Positions 7,431 to 16,119 of a stretch of 39,498 nucleotides of DNA are shown here, piece by piece. The stretch comes from Phascolarctobacterium sp. Lineage in GTDB: Bacteria > Bacillota > Negativicutes > Acidaminococcales > Acidaminococcaceae. Both the position numbers and the translations under genes were made by a program. Within the stretch, counting starts at the first letter, position 1. Every line of letters begins with the position of its first letter. The stretch covers positions 1 through 39,498 of the forward strand of contig JAUNWI010000016.1 of assembly GCA_030540395.1 (NCBI GenBank), written 5' to 3'. The notes under the pieces are model-generated. The model made no database searches. It was not told the DNA's origin and saw only the letters and a list, made by a program, of their open reading frames with translations.

Positions 7431-8243
7431 ATGGGCAAAGCCAAAAGAATTGAACGTGTTGTAGCGTTAAGCAAGCTTTTAGCCGATCATCCCTATCGGT
7501 TGTTTTCATTTTCTTATTTCTGTAAAAAATTCGAAATCGCTAAATCCACTCTCAGTGAGGATGTTTTAGCCGTCAAGTCGGGCCTGGAAATGTATGGTCT
7601 GGGCAAGGTGGAAACCCTTTCCGGCGCCGCCGGAGGCGTGCGCTTTATTCCCGGCCACCTGCCCGAGGACGACCAAAGCTTTCTAGAGGAGCTGGCCGCA
7701 CGGCTTACAGCCCCCGAGCGCATTTTGCCCGGCGGCATGCTGTATACCACGGACCTTTTGTGCCAACCCGACGTAGTAATGCGGCTTGGTGAAATTTTTA
7801 TGGGCCGTCTCAAGGAGCTGGCCCCGGATTGCATTATGACTGTGGAAACCAGTGGTATTCCTCTGGCCATGGCAGTGGCCAGAGCCTTTAATGTGCCCCT
7901 GGTTATTGCCCGTCATACCAGCGATATTACGGAAGGCTCCACCGTCAACATCAATTACGTAAGCGGCAGCACCAAATCCATCCAAACCATGGCTATGCCT
8001 AAACGAGCCCTGCAGCCCAACAGCCGCGTGCTCATTGTGGACGATGTTATGAAGGGCGGCGGCACCGCCAAGGGCATGGTGGCCCTAGCCCAGGAGGTGG
8101 GCGCCCAGGTTGTGGGTATGGCCTTTTTGATGGACACGGCAACCCCTGAGCGCAAGCTGGTGGAGGATTATATCGCCTTCTTTACCCTGCACCATGCGGA
8201 CGAAGAAAACCAGTGCGTCAAGGTGGAGCTGTCCCAAAACTAG
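7431..8243 (+). CDS. purR: Pur operon repressor
   Basis: A 270-residue firmicute-type PurR. The N-terminal winged helix (about 1-75; RIERVVALSKLLADHPYRLFS, EIAKSTLSEDV) is fused to a type I phosphoribosyltransferase-like domain. That domain carries the PRPP loop VLIVDDVMKGGGT at about residue 200. PurR represses purine genes and is released by PRPP. The binding site GAGGG lies before the ATG. It is the fourth gene of the ispE group and glmU follows after 36 bases, as in Bacillus. No PurBox could be recognised in this window, so its targets are elsewhere. Confidence 0.95.
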   Translation: MGKAKRIERVVALSKLLADHPYRLFSFSYFCKKFEIAKSTLSEDVLAVKSGLEMYGLGKVETLSGAAGGVRFIPGHLPEDDQSFLEELAARLTAPERILPGGMLYTTDLLCQPDVVMRLGEIFMGRLKELAPDCIMTVETSGIPLAMAVARAFNVPLVIARHTSDITEGSTVNINYVSGSTKSIQTMAMPKRALQPNSRVLIVDDVMKGGGTAKGMVALAQEVGAQVVGMAFLMDTATPERKLVEDYIAFFTLHHADEENQCVKVELSQN

Positions 8244-8279
8244 TTTATTTTTCCTAATCAAGGAAGGGAGTTAATATAT

Positions 8280-9650
8280 ATGGCAAATTTAGTAGCTGTT
8301 ATCCTTGCCGCAGGCAAGGGCACCCGTATGCGCAGCAAATACCCCAAGGTTTTGCACAAGGTGGGTGGCAAGCCCATGCTGCAGCATGTTATTGACGCCG
8401 CCACTGTAGCTGGCTGCGACGAAAAGGTTGTTATCGTAGGCCATGAGGCCGAATTAGTAGAAAAAATGGTGGGCAGCCAGGGCAAAATCGCCCTGCAGGC
8501 CGAGCAATTGGGTACCGGCCACGCTGTGATGCAAACTGCGGAGGCCCTAAAGGGCTTTACCGGCACTGCCTTGATTTTGTGCGGCGACACCCCGCTTTTG
8601 GAGGGCGAGGAGCTGAAAAAGTTCTGCGAAGCCCACAAGGCCAGCGGCGCTGCTGCTACTGTGCTCACCGCAGTGATGGATGACCCCTTTGGCTATGGCC
8701 GCATCGTGCGCGACGAGAAGGGCAACGTGCAGGCCATCGTGGAGCAAAAGGATGCCACCGAGGCGCAAAAGGCCATCAAGGAAATCAATACCGGCATTTA
8801 CTGCATGGAATGCCCCCTGATGTTTGATGTTTTGGCAACTCTTACCAATGATAATGCTCAAGGCGAATATTACCTCACCGACGTGCTGGAAAAGCTGAAC
8901 CAAGCAGGCCAAAAGGTGGGCGGCGTGGTTACGGAAGACAGCGATATGGTTATGGGCATCAACTCCCGCAAGCAGCTTTCCGTGGCAGAGGGCGTAATGC
9001 GTCAGCGTATTTTGGACAAGCTCATGGATAACGGCGTCACCATTATGGACCCGGCCAGCACCTTTATTGAGGGCAGCGTGAAAATCGGCCGCGACACCAT
9101 TATTTATCCCTACACCTGGCTGGAGGGCACTACAGAAATCGGCGAGGACTGCGAAATCGGCCCCAATGCCCGCTTTACCAATGTGAAGATTGGCAACGAC
9201 AATCATCTGCAGTTTATTTATGGCCATGACTGCGAGGTTAAAAACCACGTTACCGCCGGTCCTTATGTGCACCTGCGTCCTGATACTGTTATCAGCGATG
9301 GCGTAAAGATTGGCAACTACGTAGAGGTGAAAAACTCCAATGTGGGCGAAGGCACCAAGCTGCCCCATCTGACCTATATTGGCGACAGCGATATCGGCAG
9401 TGGCGTTAACATGGGCTGCGGCTGCATCACCGTAAACTATGATGGCAAAAAGAAGCACCGCACCATTATCGGCGACAATGCCTTTGTGGGCTGCAATACC
9501 AATCTGGTTGCTCCCGTTACCGTGCAGGCCAACACCTATATCGGCGCTGGCAGCACTATTACCAAGGAAGTACCCGAAAATGCTTTGGGTATTGCCCGTG
9601 CTAAACAAAAGAATATTGAAGGCTGGGCCGAAAAATACAGAAACAGTTAA
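8280..9650 (+). CDS. glmU: Bifunctional GlmU: GlcNAc-1-P uridyltransferase / GlcN-1-P acetyltransferase
   Basis: GlmU makes UDP-GlcNAc for peptidoglycan and lipid A. The 456 residues have the normal two-domain layout. The N-terminal uridyltransferase has the signature LAAGKGTRMRSKYPKVLHKVGGKPM. The C-terminal left-handed beta helix of hexapeptide repeats (about 250-440) contains the acetyltransferase site around HLTYIGDSDIGSGVNMGCG and NYDGKKKH. The start follows AAGGGAG. A separate promoter for prs lies right after its stop. Nothing unusual. Confidence 0.98.
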   Translation: MANLVAVILAAGKGTRMRSKYPKVLHKVGGKPMLQHVIDAATVAGCDEKVVIVGHEAELVEKMVGSQGKIALQAEQLGTGHAVMQTAEALKGFTGTALILCGDTPLLEGEELKKFCEAHKASGAAATVLTAVMDDPFGYGRIVRDEKGNVQAIVEQKDATEAQKAIKEINTGIYCMECPLMFDVLATLTNDNAQGEYYLTDVLEKLNQAGQKVGGVVTEDSDMVMGINSRKQLSVAEGVMRQRILDKLMDNGVTIMDPASTFIEGSVKIGRDTIIYPYTWLEGTTEIGEDCEIGPNARFTNVKIGNDNHLQFIYGHDCEVKNHVTAGPYVHLRPDTVISDGVKIGNYVEVKNSNVGEGTKLPHLTYIGDSDIGSGVNMGCGCITVNYDGKKKHRTIIGDNAFVGCNTNLVAPVTVQANTYIGAGSTITKEVPENALGIARAKQKNIEGWAEKYRNS

Positions 9651-9666
9651 AAAGCTTACAAATAAC

Positions 9667-9696
9667 TTGTTAAGTTAGGAGCTTTTATAGTATAAT
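9667..9696 (+). promoter_or_regulatory. prs promoter
   Basis: -35 TTGTTA (9667-9672), 18-base spacer, consensus -10 TATAAT (9691-9696), in the glmU-prs gap. Confidence 0.7.
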
Positions 9697-9757
9697 TAAA
9701 CTTAAGCTGAGGCTTTCGCAAGCAAAAATACTAATGGCGATTTTGGAGGGATTGGAC

Positions 9758-10717
9758 ATGTTGTCTGACGAGAATAAGTTAAGAATTTTTACCGGTAATG
9801 CAAACCCTGATTTGGCAAGAGAAATTGCTGCTTATCTGGGCACTACCGTAGGTGATTCTGTTGTAAACCGTTTCAACAACGGCGAAATCCAAGTAATGAT
9901 TAACGAGAGCGTACGCGGCAAGGATATTTTCATCGTACAACCTACCTGCGGCCCCATTGTTAACGACAATGTGATGGAGCTCTTGATTATGGCTGATGCC
10001 TTCAAACGCGCCAGCGCTAACCATATTACCGCTGTAATTCCTTATTATGGCTATGCTCGTCAGGACCGCAAGGCTCGCGGCCGTGAGCCTATTACCGCAA
10101 AGCTGATGGCAGACCTTTTGGAAACCGCAGGCATTACCCGCGTGGTAACCATCGACCTGCATGCAGCTCAAATTCAAGGCTTCTTTAACATCCCCTTTGA
10201 TCATATGCCCGGCGGCCCGCTGCTGGCTGAATACATCAAGGAAAAGAAATTGGACAACATGGTTGTTGTTTCCCCGGACCTGGGCGGTGTAAGCCGTGCT
10301 CGTGGCTTCGCAGAAATGCTGAATGCTCCCATGGCTATTATCGATAAGCGTCGTCCGGAACCTGGTGTTGCCGAGGTTATGAACCTGATTGGCAATGTTG
10401 AGGGCAAGAACTGCATTATGGTTGACGATATGGTTGATACCGCAGGCTCCCTCACCGAGGGTGCTCGTGCCTTGAAGAAATTTGGTGTTAACGAGATTTA
10501 TGCTTGCTGCACTCACCCCATCCTGACCGACCCGGCTTTGAGCCGCATTGCTCAATCCGATATTACCGAGCTGGTTGTTACCAATACCATTCCTTTGGCT
10601 CCTAGCAAGAAGCATCCGAAGATTAAGGTATTGTCCATCGCTCCGATTTTGGCAGAAACCATTCTGCGCATTTACAATGATTGGTCCGTAAGCCAATTGT
10701 TTGACGTTAAGAAATAA
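9758..10717 (+). CDS. prs: Ribose-phosphate pyrophosphokinase
   Basis: Prs makes PRPP from ribose 5-phosphate and ATP, the precursor for purines, pyrimidines, His and Trp and the signal sensed by PurR, encoded just upstream. At 319 residues it has the standard length. Visible signatures are FNNGEIQVMI, YYGYARQDRKARGREP (ATP loop), DLHAAQIQGFF and the PRPP loop MVDDMVDTAGSL. I chose ATG 9758 because GGAGGG lies 7 bases upstream and the protein then opens with the usual NKLRIFTGNANPDLA. The in-frame ATG at 9734 lacks a binding site. Confidence 0.97.
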   Translation: MLSDENKLRIFTGNANPDLAREIAAYLGTTVGDSVVNRFNNGEIQVMINESVRGKDIFIVQPTCGPIVNDNVMELLIMADAFKRASANHITAVIPYYGYARQDRKARGREPITAKLMADLLETAGITRVVTIDLHAAQIQGFFNIPFDHMPGGPLLAEYIKEKKLDNMVVVSPDLGGVSRARGFAEMLNAPMAIIDKRRPEPGVAEVMNLIGNVEGKNCIMVDDMVDTAGSLTEGARALKKFGVNEIYACCTHPILTDPALSRIAQSDITELVVTNTIPLAPSKKHPKIKVLSIAPILAETILRIYNDWSVSQLFDVKK

Positions 10718-10747
10718 GCTTAGGCTTATCACCCAATAAGTTTTTGT

Positions 10748-10777
10748 GAGGCTTGCCGAAGGCAAGCCTCTTATTTT
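10748..10777 (+). terminator. Strong terminator after prs
   Basis: GAGGCTTGCC (10748-10757) and GGCAAGCCTC (10761-10770) form a perfect 10-bp stem with a GAA loop, followed by TTATTTT. Confidence 0.92.
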
Positions 10778-10800
10778 GGTAATGCTACTGTAGAAATATT

Positions 10801-11586
10801 ATGCGTGTTTTATATATCATCATCCTCTGTGCTCTGGCGAGCACAGCATTACTGTGGCTGGGCCGCTTGGGCAAGCTGCCCAAGCGCCACGCAGCGGCCG
10901 CTGCTCTTTTGAGCATGGTGCTGGCCAGCGCTTTGCTCTTACTGGCAGTGCTGCCGGGCAACAGCTTCTATGGCCCCGTGCTGACCCATGGCAGCACGGC
11001 CAAGAAGCAAATTGCCCTCACCTTTGACGACGGCCCTTACCCGCCCTATACCCAGCAGCTCTTGAAGGTACTTGCTGATAAGCAGGTGCACGCCACCTTT
11101 TTCATGGTGGGCGAAAACGCCGCCAAGCACCCGGAAATAGTTAAAGCGGTGCAGGCCGGAGGCCACGAAATCGCCCTGCATGCGGGTAAGCACCAGGACC
11201 TGCTCAAGCTTAATCAAGCGGAGCTGGCGGCGAATATTGCCTCCGGCAAAAGCACCTTAGAAAGCCTTACGGGGCAGAGGGTGCATTACATGCGCCCGCC
11301 CCACGGCTTTAAGGATTGGCAGGTGCTGGGAGCTATAGAGGCCGCAGGCCTCAAGGCGGTCAACTGGAGCGTTATCCCCCGGGATTGGACCAATCCCGGT
11401 GTGCAGCGCATTGTTGACCGCGTGTGCTACGCAGCGGAGCCGGGCGCCATCGTGCTGCTGCACGATGGGGACAGCCCGAAGAACGCCGCACCCCGGGAGC
11501 AGACCGTCGCCGCTGTGGGCCTCATCATCGACCAGCTGCGCGAAGAAAAATATCAATTTGTAACTATAAGTGAGCTAGAAAAGTAG
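10801..11586 (+). CDS. Membrane-anchored polysaccharide deacetylase (NodB fold)
   Basis: This is a 261-residue carbohydrate esterase 4-type enzyme. Two hydrophobic segments (about 3-20 and 31-50) precede the NodB domain. Motif 1 is TFDDGP (D76, D77), motif 2 is HAGKH (H127, H131 as metal ligands), motif 3 is RPPHG (165-169) and motif 5 is IVLLHDGD. It most likely removes acetyl groups from peptidoglycan or an exported glycan on the outer face of the inner membrane. There is no clear ribosome binding site, and the start lies only 23 bases after the prs terminator, so expression may depend on read-through. The 605-bp structured element begins 6 bases after its stop. Confidence 0.9.
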   Translation: MRVLYIIILCALASTALLWLGRLGKLPKRHAAAAALLSMVLASALLLLAVLPGNSFYGPVLTHGSTAKKQIALTFDDGPYPPYTQQLLKVLADKQVHATFFMVGENAAKHPEIVKAVQAGGHEIALHAGKHQDLLKLNQAELAANIASGKSTLESLTGQRVHYMRPPHGFKDWQVLGAIEAAGLKAVNWSVIPRDWTNPGVQRIVDRVCYAAEPGAIVLLHDGDSPKNAAPREQTVAAVGLIIDQLREEKYQFVTISELEK

Positions 11587-11592
11587 TAATTG

Positions 11593-12197
11593 TGAAATTC
11601 GTAATAAGTAAGCATCATGCTCGCGGTGATTTTTCGAAAGCTTTACTTTTGCAACTGTCTCGCACGCTGCATAGCGCAAAAATGAAGTAGCTCAATTGGG
11701 GGCTAGACGCAAATTTCGTGGGGTACAATTGGCCTCTGCGGGGTACTATTTGTCTCGCAGAAGAATATACTTTCTCGAACCCTTGAGGCCATTGTACCAA
11801 GCCACTCATTTGCTAATCCTCCAGAGGACAGCTCCCTGCACAAATTATGCTGCGCGCAAGCACTTGCATAATTTGGCGACTCGCTTGAAATCACAGCTCA
11901 CCTGCTGCTTACTTATTACTCAATTTCAGATGTTACATCGAAACTTCGCAAGTGAAAAGCGTATACCTGGGAAGTGGCGGAGGCAAGAATGCGACTATGA
12001 TAGCAATTCGATGAATAATCGAATTACAATTGCCATGGACAGGCTCGCATGTCCGCGAAGCGCCTCGTCACGCTTTCGGAGGTTTTGCTCTTGACGGATT
12101 AAGCGCTCTATGTGGACATTGCATCAAGCATTCGCAGACCGGAGCACTTCACAGGTATACCTTTGAGCGATAACGTCTATGCTTATTACGAATTTCA
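11593..12197. repeat. 605-bp non-coding structured element with 16-bp terminal inverted repeats
   Basis: The 648-base gap between the deacetylase and pth holds no convincing gene. TGAAATTCGTAATAAG (11593-11608) recurs exactly inverted at 12182-12197. Internal inverted repeats are 11722-11736 with 11785-11798 (one-base gap), 11841-11850 with 11866-11875 (perfect 10 bp), 11961-11976 with 12145-12160 (15 of 16), 12005-12012 with 12018-12025 (perfect 8 bp), 12037-12041 with 12050-12054, and 12056-12062 with 12071-12078. A direct repeat starting GGGGTAC is seen at 11720 and 11740. It could be a fold-back mobile element or a large structured RNA. Confidence 0.7.
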
Positions 12198-12234
12198 ACA
12201 CCTATATATCTAAGTTTATCAAGGAGAAAACCAT

Positions 12235-12951
12235 ATGAAACTAATCGTCGGCCTGGGCAATATCGGCCGAGAATATGAAAACACCCGCCACAACATCGGC
12301 TTCATGGTTGTGGACGAGCTGGCCAAGCGCCTCGGCGTCGCCTTCGGCAAGGAAGACCGCAACGCCTACTGCGCCGAATACCGCGCCCCCGAAAAAATAA
12401 TCATCATCAAGCCCACCACCTACATGAACCTTAGCGGCATCGCTGTCGGCGCCTATGCCAACTTCTACCACATCGACCCTGAAGACATCGCCGTCATCCA
12501 AGACGACATGGACCTGCCCGTAGGCCACCTGCGCATCCGCCGCAAGGGCAGCGCCGGCGGCCACAACGGCATCAAATCCATCACCCAGCACCTGGGCACC
12601 GAAGAATACCCCCGCTTTAAAATCGGCATCGGCCACCCCGAGCGCAACAACAAGGCCGTAGTCAACCATGTGCTGCACCAATTCCAGGGCGAGGACAAGG
12701 CCGCCATCGACACTGCCGTCAAGGCCATGGCCGAAGCGCTGGAGCTGTGGCTCAAGGAGGGCGATTTAAACGCCGTCATGACCAAATACAACACCAAAAA
12801 GGCCAAGAAGGAAAAACCGCCCAAAAAAGCTGCGGAGCAAACAGAGCAAGCTGCCCAAGTCAGCGTTGCGGAAAAGCAAGCCACAGAAACCCCTGCTCCC
12901 AAAAATGAACCTAGCCTGCTAGAAAAAGCTGTTAAATGGCTGAGCGAATAA
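12235..12951 (+). CDS. pth: Peptidyl-tRNA hydrolase with charged C-terminal extension
   Basis: Pth recycles peptidyl-tRNA released from stalled ribosomes by cutting the peptide ester. Catalytic His19 (TRHNIGF), Asp93 (QDDMDLP) and Asn65 (TYMNLSG) are present, as is GSAGGHNGIKS. AAGGAG precedes the ATG. The core ends near residue 187; a further 50 residues are Lys/Ala/Glu/Pro-rich and end in a short amphipathic helix (LLEKAVKWLSE). Most Pth proteins are about 190 residues, so the 238-residue length is unusual. In firmicutes pth normally follows prs closely; here a deacetylase and a 605-bp element intervene. Confidence 0.96.
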   Translation: MKLIVGLGNIGREYENTRHNIGFMVVDELAKRLGVAFGKEDRNAYCAEYRAPEKIIIIKPTTYMNLSGIAVGAYANFYHIDPEDIAVIQDDMDLPVGHLRIRRKGSAGGHNGIKSITQHLGTEEYPRFKIGIGHPERNNKAVVNHVLHQFQGEDKAAIDTAVKAMAEALELWLKEGDLNAVMTKYNTKKAKKEKPPKKAAEQTEQAAQVSVAEKQATETPAPKNEPSLLEKAVKWLSE

Positions 12952-12962
12952 TAGGAACGCAA

Positions 12963-13013
12963 AAAAGCACTGTAATCATAACCAAAGCTATGACTACAGT
13001 GCTTTTCAATTTA
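12963..13013. terminator. Bidirectional terminator between pth and the hybrid kinase
   Basis: AAAAGCACTGTA (12963-12974) pairs with TACAGTGCTTTT (12995-13006), and ATCATA/TATGA extend the stem. T-runs flank both sides, so it can end the convergent plus (pth) and minus (kinase) transcripts. Confidence 0.85.
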
Positions 13014-13073
13014 TAGCCTTACAACATACTACGCCAATGTCCAATCACAGCGCTAAAAACGCCTCCTTGCAGC

Positions 13074-15923
13074 TTATTTCTGCCGCAAAACCTCTGCCAG
13101 CACCTGCTTGAGCGCCTTCACATCAAAGGGCTTGTTCAGCATGCCATTCATGCCCGCTGTCACAATCTCCTGCTTCGTCTCGTTCATAGCGTTGGCAGTT
13201 AGGGCAATGATAAGGGTCTGGGCCGACTCTTTATCAGGCAGGCGGCGAATCAGCCTTGTGGCCTCGAGTCCATCCATCACCGGCATCATCAAATCCATCA
13301 GGATAAAATCAACCTTTTTGTCACAGGCTTGCGACATATAATCCACAGCCTCCTGGCCATTGACGCAGGTATCTACCTCACAGCCTGCTTTTTCCAGCAT
13401 CATTTGGGCAATTTCCCGATTGAGCTCCACATCGTCCACCAAGAGTACGTGCTTACCCTTGAGCTCCAACTGTTCCTTGCCTGCTTCAGCAACTTCATCC
13501 TTGGGCGCCTCCGGCACCAGCTTCAGGCCCAAGTCCACATAAACAATGGTGCCCTTGCCAGCTTCACTTTCCACAAGAATCTTGCCGCCTAAAAGCTCCA
13601 CAATATTTTTGGTAATGGTCAGGCCCAAGCCCGTGCCCTGAATGCCACTAGCTGTGGTATCCCGTTCTCTGGCGAAGGGCTCAAAAACCTTCTTTAAAAA
13701 CTCCTTGCTCATGCCAATACCACTGTCGCTAATGCGGAAGCTAAACACAGCCTCGTCATTTACTGCAGGTCCCTTTTGCTCGGCCCGCAGGCTCACGATG
13801 CCCCCTGCATCAGTGTACTTAATGGAATTGCTCAGGCAGTTTAACAAAACCCGCTGCAAAAGCACTTTATCACAGAACACCTGCCGGGAGCCAATCCTGC
13901 TGGCATCCAGCAAAAATTGCAGCTGCTTTTCCTTAGCCGCCGGCTGCAAAATTTCGTGGATATTCTTCAGCAGCTCCGCCAAATCACAGCGCTCCTCGTG
14001 CACCTTCAGCTTGCCATTTTCAATGCTGCTCATGTCCAAAACATCGTTAATCAAGGACAAAAGACTCTTGCCCGACAGTAAAATTTTTTCCAAATACCTT
14101 CTGGTTTCAGGATTAACAGCCTGCTCCTCCGCCAGCTTGGCAAAACCCATAATCGCGTTCATGGGCGTGCGGATATCGTGGGAAACACTATTAAGGAAGA
14201 CGGATTTCGCCTTGCTGCTTTCCTCCGCCTGCTCCAAAGCATGGCTCAACAGCTCCTGCTGCTCCTGGAGCTGCTCATTCTTTTTGCTGATAAGCTCCAT
14301 GCTCTGCTCGCGAGCACGCAGCATAGCTACAAGGGAAATAACCGCTACGAGAACAAAGAGAATAGCAGCCATTGCCCAGGGGTCGTGGATAATCTCCTCC
14401 AACAGGGTAGGCCTAACCTGTACTAAAGAAGCCTCTTCAATAAGCTGCTCCAAATAATTGGCCTTGACGCTAGCCACGGACTTATTGACCATGGAGGCCA
14501 GCTGAGGCTTTGCCTGAGCGTTGATGCCCACGCAATAACGTAGCTGTACATTGGGCACAATGGCCATGGTCAGCCTTTGGCCAGCATCACTGGACACTGC
14601 GTCCTGAGCCTGAAAGGCGTACATATAGGTGGCATCATATTTTCCATCCAGCACCCCTTCGATGCATGCAGCAAAGGAATCCAGTCTAGTTATCTCTGCG
14701 TTTTGGGGAACAAAATCAGGCACTTGTCCATAATCATAAAGAGATTTGACCAAGGCTACCTTTTTGAACTTACCCTTTTGGCTACGCAGCTTCACAGCAA
14801 AGAGCGTAGTATTTAAAAGGGGCTCGGATAGCTTATAGCCTAGCTTTTCAGCCTGATAATTATTGCCGGGCATGTCCAGCACGATATCTGCCTGCTGAGT
14901 GCGCAAGGCCGCAAAATATTCATTGCGAGTCTGCACTGGTATATATTCGTATTTCACACCGCTACGCCGTGCCATTTCCTTAGCCAGCGCCGGAAAGATA
15001 CCCTTAAACTCCCCATTTTCCAAATAGGAATAGGGTCTGCGGTCCGGATTCACCAGCACCTTGAGCCTTCTGTCGGAGGCATTGAGCAGCTCCCGATAGG
15101 CAAACTCATCGTCGGTCATGGGTAAAATATTACCCTTACGGGGCGTATAGTATTTGGTATATAGATCCTGTCGCCACATAGGATTAATATAATCCATCTT
15201 ATATATGGCCTTATTAACCTCTGCCAGAAGCCTTTCATTGCCTTTTTTTACAATGGCATAAAGATAATCAGAATCAAATTGGTCCAGCACCCGCTCCGTT
15301 TCCATATAGCGCATGCTGGTTGTTAAAATCGCATCCACATCCTTTTGCACACGCAGGGCCTGAAGCAGCTCCGGCATATGCTCATAGTAGCGAATGGTAT
15401 AATTAAAGCCCTTTTCCTTGGCATAGGCATCAAATTTAAGATTGGTTATGCTGCCAGCCAGCGCTCCCACACGCATGCCCTGGTAGGTTTTATAGTCGCC
15501 GGAGGCAAAGCGCAGGTCATCCTCCCGCACTACCAGCACCGAAGCACTGCGGCCAATGGGGTTGTTGCTGTAAGCAAACTTTTCTAGTCTGTCGGGAAAC
15601 TTGCGCACGCCGGTAATAAGGTCAATTTCCCCGCGCTCCAGCATCTTAAAGCCCTCGTTCCACTTTTGCTCATAGCCAATATAATCATAGTGCCAATCGT
15701 TGTAAAGGCGCAATTTTTGCAGTAAATCATAGCCATAGCCCTGCAGGCGCCCCTGAGCATCAATTTCGTGGTAGCCTGTTAAATAAAAATAGCCCACCCT
15801 TACCGTGCGAGCCTCCTCTGCCTGAGCAGCAGGCATAGCTATGCTAAGAAAAATGCTCAGCGCCAACAGGATTTGGAGGGCCGCTTTAAAGCTAGCTTTG
15901 CCATAATTTTCAATTCTTTTCAT
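13074..15923 (-). CDS. Hybrid sensor histidine kinase with two periplasmic solute-binding sensor domains
   Basis: A 949-residue BvgS-like sensor. A signal peptide or anchor (about 12-36, ending AAQAEE) is followed by two type 3 solute-binding (PBPb) domains (about 38-265 and 285-508). A transmembrane helix lies at about 517-536, then a coiled coil (540-575) and HisKA with His582 (SVSHDIRTPMN). HATPase_c has its N-box near 699 (CLSNSIKYTD) and G-boxes DSGIGM and GTGLGL. A receiver domain (about 824-940) carries phosphoacceptor Asp877 (ILMDLMMP) and Lys in LNKPF. There is no HPt domain, so the phosphate must leave through a separate protein. Ligand is likely an amino or organic acid. No cognate DNA-binding response regulator is adjacent. 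AAGGGG precedes the ATG. Confidence 0.94.
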   Translation of the reverse strand: MKRIENYGKASFKAALQILLALSIFLSIAMPAAQAEEARTVRVGYFYLTGYHEIDAQGRLQGYGYDLLQKLRLYNDWHYDYIGYEQKWNEGFKMLERGEIDLITGVRKFPDRLEKFAYSNNPIGRSASVLVVREDDLRFASGDYKTYQGMRVGALAGSITNLKFDAYAKEKGFNYTIRYYEHMPELLQALRVQKDVDAILTTSMRYMETERVLDQFDSDYLYAIVKKGNERLLAEVNKAIYKMDYINPMWRQDLYTKYYTPRKGNILPMTDDEFAYRELLNASDRRLKVLVNPDRRPYSYLENGEFKGIFPALAKEMARRSGVKYEYIPVQTRNEYFAALRTQQADIVLDMPGNNYQAEKLGYKLSEPLLNTTLFAVKLRSQKGKFKKVALVKSLYDYGQVPDFVPQNAEITRLDSFAACIEGVLDGKYDATYMYAFQAQDAVSSDAGQRLTMAIVPNVQLRYCVGINAQAKPQLASMVNKSVASVKANYLEQLIEEASLVQVRPTLLEEIIHDPWAMAAILFVLVAVISLVAMLRAREQSMELISKKNEQLQEQQELLSHALEQAEESSKAKSVFLNSVSHDIRTPMNAIMGFAKLAEEQAVNPETRRYLEKILLSGKSLLSLINDVLDMSSIENGKLKVHEERCDLAELLKNIHEILQPAAKEKQLQFLLDASRIGSRQVFCDKVLLQRVLLNCLSNSIKYTDAGGIVSLRAEQKGPAVNDEAVFSFRISDSGIGMSKEFLKKVFEPFARERDTTASGIQGTGLGLTITKNIVELLGGKILVESEAGKGTIVYVDLGLKLVPEAPKDEVAEAGKEQLELKGKHVLLVDDVELNREIAQMMLEKAGCEVDTCVNGQEAVDYMSQACDKKVDFILMDLMMPVMDGLEATRLIRRLPDKESAQTLIIALTANAMNETKQEIVTAGMNGMLNKPFDVKALKQVLAEVLRQK

Positions 15924-16054
15924 GCTTATATCCCCTTATGCCAAGTATTTATAACAACTGTCTCAGCATACAAATTCATTTTAACATTAATATTTTAACT
16001 AATTACTATGCGTTTTGCAAGAAACATTTATGTGAAAATGCACCACAAAAAGTC

Positions 16055-16083
16055 TTTTCAGAACTCTCTTTTCTTGCTACAAT
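16055..16083 (+). promoter_or_regulatory. Possible promoter of the secreted protein gene
   Basis: -10 TACAAT (16078-16083) with a weak -35 TTTTCA (16055-16060) at 17-base spacing, 36 bases before the ATG. Confidence 0.45.
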
Positions 16084-16119
16084 AATAATAGCAATAAAAT
16101 AACGAGGAGGTTATCCCCA

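Noticed and set aside
11696..12094. A 132-codon frame inside the 605-bp element
   Set aside because: No ribosome binding site, Arg/Leu-rich random-like composition, and it is crossed by several inverted repeats that explain the sequence better.
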